Below are positions 9,769-19,199 of a stretch of DNA of 64,000 bases, in pieces. This DNA is from Flavihumibacter soli (GTDB lineage Bacteria > Bacteroidota > Bacteroidia > Sphingobacteriales > Sphingobacteriaceae). The notes below the pieces were generated by a model. That model saw nothing but the letters and a program-made list of their open reading frames with translations, was not told the origin of the DNA and searched no databases. The position numbers and the translations under genes were made by a program. Where the stretch lies: positions 806,001 through 870,000 of the forward strand of contig NZ_JAAFZB010000096.1 in the NCBI RefSeq assembly GCF_010692725.1, given 5' to 3'. Within the stretch, counting starts at the first letter, position 1; the number at the start of each line of letters is the position of its first letter.

Positions 9769-12768
9769 TTATCTGCTTTTTTCAATTTCAGCGAAAATTC
9801 CGTCTACTTCAGAGACGACCGCCAGCTGCTTAAATTTTCCCGCCTCCTCGCGAAATCCGTTCAGAACGGAAGCAGCCAGGCTGATCTCATCCATACGGCT
9901 CTCCTGTTTTTCTTTATCCAGGGAGCCCAGGAACCGAAGCTCCGCGGCCAGGAACTGAACCGTGCTGGCTGCTATTCTGTTTGCCTCAGCAGGTTCATTC
10001 AGCCGGTAAAGGGTAACTGCCGCCCTATACTTTTCCACGCTGTCGCGGATAGTATAGTTTCGCATTGGAAGATTTTCTACAGCTCTGCTGATGACATCTT
10101 TTGCCTCAGCTGTTCTGCCTTCAGCACCCAGATCAGCAGCGAGCGTATTCAGGAGGTTCCAGGTCTGCCTGGCTACCCGTCGCGATTCAGGATCTAGGTA
10201 AGCGGCTTTGTTGAAAGAATCCAGTAGAAACTTGTTTTTTAGATTGGAATAAAACACCCGTGAATGAGTGACTTCGGACTTATCCCGCTTATCCTCAGCG
10301 TCACGTCTGAGTGGTAAAAGCCGGTAAGTGAAGCCCTCCAGGTGAAGATAACGGTCAAGGCCGAAATAGCTGTCGTCGGAGACCCCAAACGTAAAATATA
10401 TAGGCCTTTTCCAGTTATTATGTGCAAGAATATCCATCAAAGCCAGATCGCTTCGGGTCATGTAATTCCGGGGGTAAGTCCATTGCATGCTGTCTTCAGC
10501 GTTAACTATCTCCTCTTTACTTAGCGTACCGGTTTTAAGCAGCTCTTCCCTGTTGACGCTCATCCGAAACTTTTTGGAAGGGAGAAAATTAACCTTTGAA
10601 CCGTCATTCATCGGCACCTTGTCCGATTCATGATCAGAAACCAGCAACTCAAACAGATCCTTAAGCTCTACAGAATCAGACAGTCCATAATCCATATAAT
10701 AGATCACATCCCGGACACCTGCCTTGTATTTTTCCGCAGACATCGTTACCGGTAAGGGATCAGAATTATTAATTTTCTTTTTCAGTGCGGTAACGTAATC
10801 CGGGTCGAAAAGCAGCTGTAAATTGACGATCCTGACATCCGGCCGGATACCTTCCACTTCCTGCGCATACCATAAGGGATAAGTATCGTTATCAGCATTT
10901 GTGAAAAGTATTGCATTCGGCGCACATGATTCAAGGTAGTTAACAGCCATCTCCCGTGCGACCCGGTTTTCAGAACGGTCATGATCATTCCAGCCCTCCC
11001 TGATCATTAAAAACGGCGCCGCTGCAAAACATATAAGTATTGCCAGTATTGATGCGGTTCTTGCTTTGGCTATTCCCGACAGCCAATGCTGCACGGCGAG
11101 CACCCCCAATCCCAGCCAGATGGCGAAGACATAGAATGATCCGACATAGGCATAGTCGCGTTCCCTGACCTGTAGCGGATCCTGGTTAAGATAGAGTACT
11201 ATTCCCAGGCCGGTAAAAAAGAAGAAAACAGCCAAAACCAGAGCGTCCTTGCTACGTCGCCGGAAATGAAAGATCAGGCCGCAGATCCCAAGGACAAACG
11301 GCAATCCGTAAAAACGATTATAACCCTCGTTTTGCTGCCCCAGGGGCGAAACTTCTGCATGCGCACCCAGGCGCAGCTGATCGAGCGGTTTCACACCACT
11401 TATCCAGTTTCCATTAACATTACTTCCCTGGCCCTGTTCATCGTCCTGCCGGCCGGCGAAGTTCCACATCAGGTAACGCATATACATGAAACCCAGCTGG
11501 TAAGAACTGAAGAACTGCAGGTTGTCCTTAAAATCAGGCCGGCTACTTTCATCAAGCCCCAGCCAGTTACGGTAGAAGGCTACATCACTGGCTTCGTCGC
11601 TGTAGATCCGTGGAAATAGGGTATTCCGGTCATACTGATATTTCCGGTCAGGGCCTGCTTCCGCATATTTGCCCTTATCCTCCCGGTAGGTCATTTTCCC
11701 TTGAGCCACCCCCGTTGTCTCTGAGTCGAAATACTGGCCATAAAGCAAGGGCGCCTGGCTATATTGACCGCGGGAAACATACCGCAGCAGGGAGTAAGCA
11801 TTGTCAGGGTTGCTGATATTGATAGAGGTCTTAGCTCCCGCCCTGATCAGGATCATCGCATAGCTGCTGTAACCCAGGATAATGAAGGAAACACAAACCA
11901 GTGCCAGATTTAAAACCGGTTTTTTACGCCGGTGCGAGTACCTGATTCCGAAACCAATAGCTGCAACGAGCACCAGGCCGAAAAACAAGACGCCGCTTCC
12001 GAAGGACATATTCAGACTATTAACAAAGAGCAGGTCAGTCTTGAAAGCAAAGAGGAGGAGGTATTGCACTATTCCCACCTGTACAAAGCCAAGGATCAGG
12101 CAGCCGGCTAACAGGGCAAGAAATGCTCCTTTTTTGTTTGCCGACTTATTTTGCTTAAAATACCAGAGCAGTACGATCCCGGGAATGGCAAGTAAACTTA
12201 GCAGGTGAATGCCTATAGAAAGTCCGATCATGTATGCGATGAAAACAAGCCATCTGTTTGCGGCAGGCCCGGAAGAAGCCTCCCATTTCAGCGCCCCCCA
12301 GAAAACGATAGCTGTACATAAAGATGAAAAGGAGTAAACCTCTGCTTCAACTGCCGAGAACCAGAAAGAATCTGTGAAGGCATAAGCCAAGGCTCCGGTG
12401 AGCCCGGCGCCCATGACGGTAACCAACTTGCGGGTTGAGTCTTTCTCTGCAGCTACCAGTTTGCGGCCAAGGGCGGTGATCGTCCAGAACAAAAACATGA
12501 CGGTCAGGGCACTGGCCAGGGCGGAAAGGGAGTTCACCCAAAAGGCAACTTCCCCAGAATCCCCAGCCAGGAATGAAAACAGTCTTCCCAGCATCATAAA
12601 TAAGGGTGCCCCGGGTTGATGCCCTACCTGAATTCCATAAGCTGTTGCTATAAATTCTCCGCAATCCCAGAAGCTGCCTGATGGCTGAAGAGTCAACATA
12701 TAGACCGTGAAAGCCAAAGCAAAGCTTAGCCAGCCAAAAAGAATATTGATCCGGTTGTACTTTTCCAT
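9769..12768 (-). CDS. DUF2723 membrane protein (GT-C / PMT-like glycosyltransferase)
   Basis: An integral membrane protein of about 999 residues. The N-terminal half has about a dozen hydrophobic helices and the DUF2723 hallmark 'WDCGEFIATAYGIQVGHQPGAP'-like stretch (near residues 35-57); the C-terminal half is soluble. DUF2723 proteins have the fold of protein O-mannosyltransferases and are near-universal in Bacteroidota; a role in envelope or protein glycosylation is inferred. The reading frame extends to 12828, but the start MEKYNRINILFG at 12768 fits the family better than the longer version. It is transcribed alone, away from the kinase gene. Confidence 0.85.
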   Translation of the reverse strand: MEKYNRINILFGWLSFALAFTVYMLTLQPSGSFWDCGEFIATAYGIQVGHQPGAPLFMMLGRLFSFLAGDSGEVAFWVNSLSALASALTVMFLFWTITALGRKLVAAEKDSTRKLVTVMGAGLTGALAYAFTDSFWFSAVEAEVYSFSSLCTAIVFWGALKWEASSGPAANRWLVFIAYMIGLSIGIHLLSLLAIPGIVLLWYFKQNKSANKKGAFLALLAGCLILGFVQVGIVQYLLLFAFKTDLLFVNSLNMSFGSGVLFFGLVLVAAIGFGIRYSHRRKKPVLNLALVCVSFIILGYSSYAMILIRAGAKTSINISNPDNAYSLLRYVSRGQYSQAPLLYGQYFDSETTGVAQGKMTYREDKGKYAEAGPDRKYQYDRNTLFPRIYSDEASDVAFYRNWLGLDESSRPDFKDNLQFFSSYQLGFMYMRYLMWNFAGRQDDEQGQGSNVNGNWISGVKPLDQLRLGAHAEVSPLGQQNEGYNRFYGLPFVLGICGLIFHFRRRSKDALVLAVFFFFTGLGIVLYLNQDPLQVRERDYAYVGSFYVFAIWLGLGVLAVQHWLSGIAKARTASILAILICFAAAPFLMIREGWNDHDRSENRVAREMAVNYLESCAPNAILFTNADNDTYPLWYAQEVEGIRPDVRIVNLQLLFDPDYVTALKKKINNSDPLPVTMSAEKYKAGVRDVIYYMDYGLSDSVELKDLFELLVSDHESDKVPMNDGSKVNFLPSKKFRMSVNREELLKTGTLSKEEIVNAEDSMQWTYPRNYMTRSDLALMDILAHNNWKRPIYFTFGVSDDSYFGLDRYLHLEGFTYRLLPLRRDAEDKRDKSEVTHSRVFYSNLKNKFLLDSFNKAAYLDPESRRVARQTWNLLNTLAADLGAEGRTAEAKDVISRAVENLPMRNYTIRDSVEKYRAAVTLYRLNEPAEANRIAASTVQFLAAELRFLGSLDKEKQESRMDEISLAASVLNGFREEAGKFKQLAVVSEVDGIFAEIEKSR

Positions 12769-12869
12769 TCTCAAAAATTTACCAACTAATATACCGGTAA
12801 ACAGCAGCCTGACCCGGGGCTTTAACAATCTTTAACACATGCTCATGCGATGCATCCGGACGCCTTCTG

Positions 12870-13613
12870 TCAGAGAGTTAATTCAAGGAATTCCCGACCG
12901 CCGGTATCAACGTAGGTTATGGAAGTATTACTGTCACCCGGATCGCTGATCCGCTCGATAGACCCGACGACCGTATGTCCAACTACCTGGTGGTAACCTG
13001 TCAGGCAGTCATGCTCCGTTTCACGTTTATCCGCCCATATGATACCGCCTGAAATACCCGGGTCCGGAGGATAGATCCGCAGGCCAGAAACCGTAAATAG
13101 TATCTGCCGGCCGCGCGCTGTTGAGCGCAAATGATTCAGTATTTCGGCAATTGAAAGGCCGGTTAAAGATGGATCATTTGATGTGATGTTCTGCAGTTCC
13201 TGCCTGATCAGCCCCTCGTAAGCATGAAGCCAGCGGTTTGAAATTCCCGCATGAGTGAAGAGGTAAGTTTGATATTGAAACGCCATCCGGAAGAGTTCTG
13301 CGTTCTGCCGGTAAATAGCCCTGAGATCCGCGAACATCTGCGGCCTGAAGCCGCTGCATATACCGGCCTCCTCAGGATACATATAATGGACATCATGGTT
13401 CCCAAGGAGCAGGACCACCTTTTCATGCTGAGCTGCCTTGAAAGCGATGATCCTTTCCAGGTTTTCCAGAATAAGCAGATCACTCAATTCTTCGCCCGCA
13501 GGGGGATCCACGTAATCGCCCAGGAAAATGATCTTATCGTAGCATGAGGGGTCGAGACGTGTCAACACATCCTTTCCATGGACGTCTCCCACAGCTAAAA
13601 TTTTCAGCGGCAT
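12870..13613 (-). CDS. calcineurin-like metallophosphoesterase
   Basis: A 247-residue soluble phosphoesterase with all metal-binding boxes: GDVHG (residues 9-13), GDYVDPP (about 31-37), LGNHD (about 68-72) and THAGIS (about 113-118). The layout resembles Ser/Thr protein phosphatase or bis(5'-nucleosyl)-tetraphosphatase-like enzymes, but the substrate cannot be read from the sequence. The frame opens at 13619 (MLM); MPLKILAVGDVHG at 13613 is the more usual start for such enzymes. The neighbouring genes do not share its theme. Confidence 0.82.
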   Translation of the reverse strand: MPLKILAVGDVHGKDVLTRLDPSCYDKIIFLGDYVDPPAGEELSDLLILENLERIIAFKAAQHEKVVLLLGNHDVHYMYPEEAGICSGFRPQMFADLRAIYRQNAELFRMAFQYQTYLFTHAGISNRWLHAYEGLIRQELQNITSNDPSLTGLSIAEILNHLRSTARGRQILFTVSGLRIYPPDPGISGGIIWADKRETEHDCLTGYHQVVGHTVVGSIERISDPGDSNTSITYVDTGGREFLELTL

Positions 13614-13779
13614 GAGCAATTGAATCTTCTACTACCCTGCAAATTTATGGCCTTAACCTGAACCGATACTCAGTCCCGCAGAGAAATTGACAAAATCGGG
13701 GGACATTTAACTAATTACTCGCTATAAATCAGATATTTATAGAGCGAAGCGCTAAGAGTCTTCGCTTTATCCCATTTTC

Positions 13780-14829
13780 ATGAAAGATCTTGCACAAAGG
13801 TTTTCACAAAATCCCCTGCTGAGTCCGGCCGAACTGAAGCCCAGTACGGAAGGCCTGGAAATCACCTGCCTGCTGAATCCCGGCGTGTTTCGCTATGAGG
13901 ACAAGACCTGGCTGATCGTACGTGTCGCCGAAAGGCCTGCCCAGAAGGACGGCATCATCTCCTTCCCGATCCTAACGCCCACAGGAACTGAAATAATAGA
14001 AATCGCGCTGAATGACCCGGAGCTGAATGCCAGCGACCCGCGCGTGATCAATTACAAGGGTACCGATTACCTGACAACACTTTCGCATTTGCGCCTGCTT
14101 TGCAGCGATGACGGTATCCGCTTCTATGAACCTGAGGGCTACCGGCACCTGGCAGGTGAAGGCATGCTCCAGAGTTTCGGTATCGAAGACTGCCGCGTTA
14201 CCTGTATTGACAACAAATATTACCTCACCTTCACCGCGGTATCTGGTAATGGTGTAGGTGTAGCCATGCGCACCACTACTGACTGGAAAGACTTTGAGGA
14301 CCATGGGATGATCCTCCCGCCGCACAATAAGGACTGCGCTATTTTCGAGGAAACGATCGGCGGCAAGTACTATGCGCTGCACCGCCCGAGTAGTGTCGAT
14401 ATCGGCGGCAACTATATCTGGCTTGCGGAATCACCTGACGGCATCCATTGGGGAAATCATAAATGCCTTGCCCGGACTCGCCCAGACAGCTGGGACAGTG
14501 CCCGGATCGGCGCAGGCGCAGCACCCATCAGAACCGAACGCGGCTGGCTTGAGATCTACCACGGTGCCAACAAGCAGCACCAGTATTGCCTCGGTGCCTT
14601 ACTCCTCGACCTGGATGATCCCTCTAAAGTGCTGGCCCGGACCGAAGATCCGATCATGATCCCTTCTACTCCCTACGAGCTAAGCGGCTTTTTCGGCAAT
14701 GTGGTCTTTACCAACGGCCATGTTCTGAGCCCTGACGGCGATACACTGACGATGTATTACGGGGCCGCCGATGAATTTGTATGCGGTGCTGACTTCTCAA
14801 TCAAAGAAATATTATCATTACTTAAATAA
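13780..14829 (+). CDS. GH130 beta-mannoside phosphorylase/hydrolase
   Basis: A 349-residue cytoplasmic five-bladed beta-propeller enzyme of glycoside hydrolase family 130. Typical features are 'NPGVFRYEDKTWLIVRV.ERP' near residue 35, SDPRVI at about 88, and GIEDCRVT at about 134, which holds the conserved catalytic Asp. GH130 members either phosphorolyse beta-mannosyl-glucose or mannobiose, or hydrolyse beta-1,2-mannosides; I cannot tell which here because the phosphate-binding arginines need an alignment. It starts an operon: the MFS gene follows 6 bases later and a secreted protein overlaps that. Together they suggest uptake and cytoplasmic breakdown of a mannoside. Confidence 0.9.
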   Translation: MKDLAQRFSQNPLLSPAELKPSTEGLEITCLLNPGVFRYEDKTWLIVRVAERPAQKDGIISFPILTPTGTEIIEIALNDPELNASDPRVINYKGTDYLTTLSHLRLLCSDDGIRFYEPEGYRHLAGEGMLQSFGIEDCRVTCIDNKYYLTFTAVSGNGVGVAMRTTTDWKDFEDHGMILPPHNKDCAIFEETIGGKYYALHRPSSVDIGGNYIWLAESPDGIHWGNHKCLARTRPDSWDSARIGAGAAPIRTERGWLEIYHGANKQHQYCLGALLLDLDDPSKVLARTEDPIMIPSTPYELSGFFGNVVFTNGHVLSPDGDTLTMYYGAADEFVCGADFSIKEILSLLK

Positions 14830-14835
14830 GACCTG

Positions 14836-16155
14836 ATGTTCAATAAATTGAAAGTTGAAATTGCGCATTTTAAAAGCCAGCCTCATAATTTTCAGATCCT
14901 GATGATGACGAACCTGGTCTATGCGCTTGTACTGCCGGTCATCGATATTTTCGTTGCCGCTTATGTGATGCGCAGCTCGAATGACCCTTCCAAAGTGGTC
15001 ATTTACCAGCTGACCATCTACACCGGCATTCCCCTGACCTTCCTGCTGAACGGGTGGCTGCTGAAGCATTTCAATATCCGCAAGCTTTACTCCGCAGGCA
15101 TGCTGCTCAGCGGAATTTCCATGATGGTGATGATGTCCTTAAAAACCCTGGACATTGTGGGTATCGGTTTTGCCGGGATGATCATGGGAATGTCCTTCGG
15201 CTTTTACTGGGCGAACCGCGATTACCTGGCACTGGCGATTACCAATGACAGTAACCGGAACTATTATTACGGACTGGAAACCTTCTTTTATACCATTATT
15301 GCTGTGGTCGTACCGGTAGCCATTGGCTGGTTCATCGAGACGCAGGGCGGGCAGGTAGCCAGTCAGCAGGCCTCACAGATCTCCGTGGCCTACAAGATCA
15401 TCACGGGACTTGTCTTCCTTATTACCATTGTTGCTTCCATCGTATGCTTCAGGGGAACCTTCACCAATCCCGCACAGAAAAAGTATGTCTTCTTTAAGTT
15501 CCACCCGCTTTGGAATAAACTATTGCTTCTTGCCTCGCTGAAAGGCCTCGTGCAGGGCTTCCTGGTAACTGCACCGGCCATGCTGATCATGCTGCTGCTG
15601 GGTAAGGAAGGAGCGCTGGGTACCGCGCAGTCTGTGGGCGCCGTGATCGCTGCTATCCTGATGTATATTATCGGGCGGATCTCCAAACCGGAGCATCGCC
15701 TGAATATCTTCGCCGCAGGACTGACCCTGTTTGCGACCGGTGCGTTCCTGAATGGGATCCTGTTCAATGAACTGGGGGTGATACTGTTCATGCTGCTGTT
15801 ACTGATAGCCAAACCACTGATGGACCTGGCCTATTTCCCGATACAGTTCAAGGTGATCGATATCGTGTCGAAGATCGAAAAGCGGGGCGAATTTGCTTAC
15901 ATCCTGAACCATGAAGCGGGACTATACGTGGGCCGTTTCACCGGGGCAGGCACCTTCCTGCTCATCGCATACCTCTTCTCAACCGAGGCTGCCCTTCGCT
16001 GGGCGATCCTGGCAGTAGCCATCATGCAGCTCTGCTCCATCTTCGTAGCAAAGAACATTATTGCCCAGGGTAAGATCCTGAAGAACGAAGAGCCCATTGA
16101 TGAGCCCTTAGTTGATGATACCGTTGCCCGAGCAACAATTAATCCGACCCTATGA
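14836..16155 (+). CDS. MFS transporter linked to GH130
   Basis: A 439-residue major facilitator carrier with about 12 hydrophobic segments and the usual charged loop after helix 2 ('LKHFNIRKL'). It sits 6 bases after the GH130 gene and its stop overlaps the next start (ATGA at 16152), so the three genes are translationally linked. Substrate inference, from context only: the mannosyl disaccharide processed by the GH130 enzyme. It does not carry the sugar-porter PESPR/PETKG signatures seen in the other carrier of this window, so it belongs to a different MFS branch. Confidence 0.85.
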   Translation: MFNKLKVEIAHFKSQPHNFQILMMTNLVYALVLPVIDIFVAAYVMRSSNDPSKVVIYQLTIYTGIPLTFLLNGWLLKHFNIRKLYSAGMLLSGISMMVMMSLKTLDIVGIGFAGMIMGMSFGFYWANRDYLALAITNDSNRNYYYGLETFFYTIIAVVVPVAIGWFIETQGGQVASQQASQISVAYKIITGLVFLITIVASIVCFRGTFTNPAQKKYVFFKFHPLWNKLLLLASLKGLVQGFLVTAPAMLIMLLLGKEGALGTAQSVGAVIAAILMYIIGRISKPEHRLNIFAAGLTLFATGAFLNGILFNELGVILFMLLLLIAKPLMDLAYFPIQFKVIDIVSKIEKRGEFAYILNHEAGLYVGRFTGAGTFLLIAYLFSTEAALRWAILAVAIMQLCSIFVAKNIIAQGKILKNEEPIDEPLVDDTVARATINPTL

Positions 16156-17861
16156 GATATCTCTTAAGAACGCTTTCCCTCCTTTTAATTACTACGACCT
16201 GCAGCTATGCCCAGGTTAAGCAACTGAATATTCCGCGGGTAGATAAAATGGCCGATCTCCCGAAACCCCTGCAAATAATTGACTGGCATAAGATGTCGCG
16301 TGACTTCGACAGCACGATCTATGATTTCAATGCCAAAGGCGAATACTGGCCGATGGTCTGGGTGGACAGCACCCGCAAGAATTTCAACCAGGATGTCGTA
16401 GGCATGTACACCGCAGTCGGTGATGTGCGCCAGGGCATCAATAATAAGGGGATGTTCCATGAAGCAGTGGCCAGCATGGGTTCCGTGCTCGGAGCGACAC
16501 TCGTGGGCATTGATAAGAGCAAGCAGGACGGCCGTAATTATGTGGCCATGCTGAAGAACTATTTCAACAGCGGTACTGGCTGGGACATTATGATGAATAA
16601 TACCGCCCCTGAAGTCGCGCTACTGGGCGGCGGCTATGGTCGCGACTGGTGGTATGATGTTTATCCCAATGTGCTGTTCTATGCAGTCTATGACAAGTAC
16701 CAGAATGAACCTGGTTTTGACGGGATAGCTAAGACTATTGCCGAGAAGTTCTATAAAGCCGATTCTATCCTGAACGGGAACTATAACTACTCCTACTTCG
16801 ATTACGGCAAAATGAAGCCGATGACCAACAATATCTGTGCGCAGCCGGATGCGGCGGCAGGCCATGCCTACGTGCTTTATTCGGCTTACAGGAAATTTGG
16901 TGATAAGCGCTACCTGGAAGGCGCCAAAAGTGCGATGAAAGCTCTTGAAAGCAATAAGATCAATCCCACCTATGAATTACTGATGCCTTTCGGAGCTTAT
17001 GTAGCTGCCCGCATGAATGCGGAGCAGGGCACTGACTATGACGTAGCAAAAATGCTCGATTGGACATTCGACGGAACGGCCATCTGCCGGGAAGGCTGGG
17101 GCTTCCTGATCGGCAACTGGAACGGAATTGATATTTCAGGAACAGTCGGGAGTACGGTAGATCATGGCGGTTACGGATTCCTGATGAATACTTTCGACGC
17201 AGCCTGGCCGCTGATCCCGCTGGTGAAGTACGAACCTGCCTATGCCACCGCTATCGGAAAATGGATGCTGAATGCGGTCAATGCCTCGCGCTACTTCTAT
17301 CCGCAGTATATGCCGAAGGAGCACCAGACAATCCCGCAATATGCCAGCGTAACAAAAGGCGTGATCGCATACGAAGGGATCTCCAAAACTTCCACATACG
17401 ATGATAAATACACAAGCCTGAAATCTCCCGTAGCCCAGGGCGACGGTCCCAAGTGGGTACCCGGCAAAAACCCGGAGGTTTCGCAGTTCAGTGTCTACGG
17501 CAGCGCGCATGCAGGCATCTTCGGCGGCATTGTACGGTCCACCAACGTGGAAGGCATCTTACAGCTGAACCTGCAGACCACAGATTTCTACCAGGAAAAG
17601 TCACACCCGGCATTCCTGTATTATAATCCCTATGACCGCAGCAAAAAAGTTGCTGTACCAGTTGGTAACAAAGAAACAGACCTGTATGACACCGTGAGCG
17701 GGCGTTTTGTAGCCCGTAATATCAAAGGCACGAAAAAGATAAAGCTGCCTGCCAATGGCTCAGCGATCCTGGTATTTGTTCCCGCCGGTGGCGAGCTTAG
17801 CCGGAATGGTAATAAGATGCTTGTAGGTGGGATGGTGGTGGAATATAAGGCGGGGAGGTAA
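16152..17861 (+). CDS. secreted protein of unknown family in the mannoside operon
   Basis: A 569-residue exported protein: residues 1-20 form a signal peptide ending SYA-Q. The middle (about 50-400) is rich in aromatic and helical segments with repeated 'YA.Y.K'-type patterns and conserved-looking WGFLIGNWNG and DHGGYGF motifs, which suggest an (alpha/alpha) barrel as in many glycoside-active enzymes. The C-terminal 120 residues look like a beta-sandwich. I do not recognise a CAZy family. The four-base overlap with the MFS gene ties it to mannoside use, perhaps as a periplasmic glycosidase that produces the transported sugar. Confidence 0.72.
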   Translation: MRYLLRTLSLLLITTTCSYAQVKQLNIPRVDKMADLPKPLQIIDWHKMSRDFDSTIYDFNAKGEYWPMVWVDSTRKNFNQDVVGMYTAVGDVRQGINNKGMFHEAVASMGSVLGATLVGIDKSKQDGRNYVAMLKNYFNSGTGWDIMMNNTAPEVALLGGGYGRDWWYDVYPNVLFYAVYDKYQNEPGFDGIAKTIAEKFYKADSILNGNYNYSYFDYGKMKPMTNNICAQPDAAAGHAYVLYSAYRKFGDKRYLEGAKSAMKALESNKINPTYELLMPFGAYVAARMNAEQGTDYDVAKMLDWTFDGTAICREGWGFLIGNWNGIDISGTVGSTVDHGGYGFLMNTFDAAWPLIPLVKYEPAYATAIGKWMLNAVNASRYFYPQYMPKEHQTIPQYASVTKGVIAYEGISKTSTYDDKYTSLKSPVAQGDGPKWVPGKNPEVSQFSVYGSAHAGIFGGIVRSTNVEGILQLNLQTTDFYQEKSHPAFLYYNPYDRSKKVAVPVGNKETDLYDTVSGRFVARNIKGTKKIKLPANGSAILVFVPAGGELSRNGNKMLVGGMVVEYKAGR

Positions 17862-17910
17862 AGGACCCCTTTCAGGCCACTAGCAAATTAACAATTGACA
17901 GGTCAGTAGA

Positions 17911-18108
17911 ACCACCTCCGCCCTTCGGGCACCTCCGCCAGCGGAGGACAAGAGTCCGTGCCATCGGAAAAGTCGGTTCCCTAAGAAATGTAAATGAGGA
18001 GCAAACTTCAAGGAGGCCCCACAAACAACTCTAACATCCCTAAAACCGCAGCGATGCACTATCCTCCGCTGGCGGAGGTGGCTGCCCCTATCGGCAGACG
18101 GAGGTGGT
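17911..18108. repeat. inverted-repeat element R1 (198 bp)
   Basis: An element bounded by ACCACCTCCG at the left and its complement CGGAGGTGGT at the right. Inside each end lies a second palindrome (CTCCGCCAGCGGAG / its reverse orientation CTCCGCTGGCGGAG). The interior matches R3 almost base for base. It lies 15 bases beyond the stop codon of the DUF559 nuclease gene. Confidence 0.85.
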
Positions 18109-18123
18109 TGACCGTTCAGGTTT

Positions 18124-18522
18124 CTATAAATGATTATTTAAATATCGCTTATCAATCCAATCCTCTAAATACGCAAGTACCGCATTTATATTCTTAAGAA
18201 CTTCTTCATCCGTAAATCTCAAAATGGTAAACCCTACTGCTTTAATTTCCTGCTCTCTTGTAAGGTCTTTTTCATGAATCTCCTCCCAGTCATGCGTTAT
18301 TCCATCAACTTCAATTATCAACATTAACTCAGTGCACATAAAGTCAGCGATATACCTAAGAACGGGTCTTTGCCTTCTGAACTGGTACCCGCGAAGTTTA
18401 CGTGCCTTTAAGACATATTTCCACAGACATGCCTCTGCCTTTGTCATTTGCTTTCGAAGTGATAAAGCGAAGGGTTGCAAATGCGTATTATAAGCGTATA
18501 GATTCTCTTTACTAGCTTCCAT
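18124..18522 (-). CDS. DUF559 (Vsr-like PD-(D/E)XK) endonuclease-domain protein
   Basis: A 132-residue DUF559 protein. The region 'LRKQMTKAEACLWKYVLKARKLRGYQFRRQRPV', then IADFMC, LIIEVDG and 'GFTILRFTDEEVLKN', follows the DUF559 order: the D of ADF and the E.D of IIEVDG are the presumed nuclease residues of the Vsr-like fold. The open frame continues to 18684, but that extension translates the R2 repeat; MEASKENLYAYN at 18522 is the likely start. It is the only gene between R1 and R2. Function in cells is unknown; many Bacteroidota carry such genes beside repeats. Confidence 0.85.
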   Translation of the reverse strand: MEASKENLYAYNTHLQPFALSLRKQMTKAEACLWKYVLKARKLRGYQFRRQRPVLRYIADFMCTELMLIIEVDGITHDWEEIHEKDLTREQEIKAVGFTILRFTDEEVLKNINAVLAYLEDWIDKRYLNNHL

Positions 18523-18586
18523 AGCTGAATTTAATGAAAGAAATCCTGTGCTCGATTTGAATTTCAATGCTGACTTTCGATGTCTG

Positions 18587-18771
18587 ACCACCTCCGCCAG
18601 CGGAGGATAAAAGTCCGCAAAGGATAAAGGGTGTTTCCCAAAAAATGTGAATGAGAAGCAGCCTTCATTGTAGTAGGCAAACAAACTTAAATATTCTTAA
18701 AACCGATCCGAAGCACTATTCCCGATTTTATCGGGATGGATCCCGATCCTTTATCGGGAGACGGAAGTGGT
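18587..18771. repeat. inverted-repeat element R2 (185 bp)
   Basis: Bounded by ACCACCTCCG at the left and CGGAAGTGGT at the right. It is more diverged inside than R1 and R3 but keeps the order of the left palindrome, a 'GAAAATGTGAATGAG'-like middle and a right palindrome, here replaced by CCCGAT..ATCGGG hairpins. It lies 65 bases upstream of the DUF559 start. Confidence 0.8.
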
Positions 18772-18815
18772 TAACCTGTCTTCATTGCAAAAACTTCACC
18801 TACACAAATACATTG

Positions 18816-19019
18816 ACCACCTCCGCCCTGAGGGCACCTCTGCCAGCGAAGGACAAGAGTCCGTGCCATCGGAAAAGTCGGTTCCCTAAGAAATGTAAAT
18901 GAGGAGCAAACTTCAAGAAGGCCCCCACAAACAACTCTAATATCCCTAAAACCGATCCGAAGCACTATCCTCCGCTGGCGGAGGTGGATCCCGATTTTTC
19001 ATCGGGAGACGGAGGTGGT
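18816..19019. repeat. inverted-repeat element R3 (204 bp)
   Basis: Same architecture and termini as R1 (ACCACCTCCG ... CGGAGGTGGT), with a nearly identical interior from the 'AAGAGTCCGTGCCATCGG' stretch to the 'CTAAAACCG' stretch. The high identity of R1 and R3 across the interior indicates recent duplication or gene conversion. Confidence 0.85.
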
Positions 19020-19125
19020 TAACCTAGCGTTATTGAGAAAATCTAAAGACAAAAGTCCGTTCTACCGAAAAAGTCGTCTCAGAGGAAATGTAAATAAAAA
19101 TGTAAGTAAGAAGCGGCTCTCATCA

Positions 19126-19199
19126 TCCCCCAACTCCAAACTATTAACCCCCAACTCCCAACTCCTCACTCCAAACTCCAAACTCAAAACCCCATCCTC
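19126..19199. repeat. degenerate heptad array (CCAACTC type)
   Basis: About ten 7-bp units of the type CCCAACT / CCAAACT, each differing at one or two positions. The array begins at, and slightly overlaps, the stop codon (19184-19186) of the minus-strand membrane-protein gene. Confidence 0.75.

Noticed and set aside
9643-10197. 184-aa plus-strand ORF
   Set aside because: Lies antisense to the DUF2723 gene and shows no domain.
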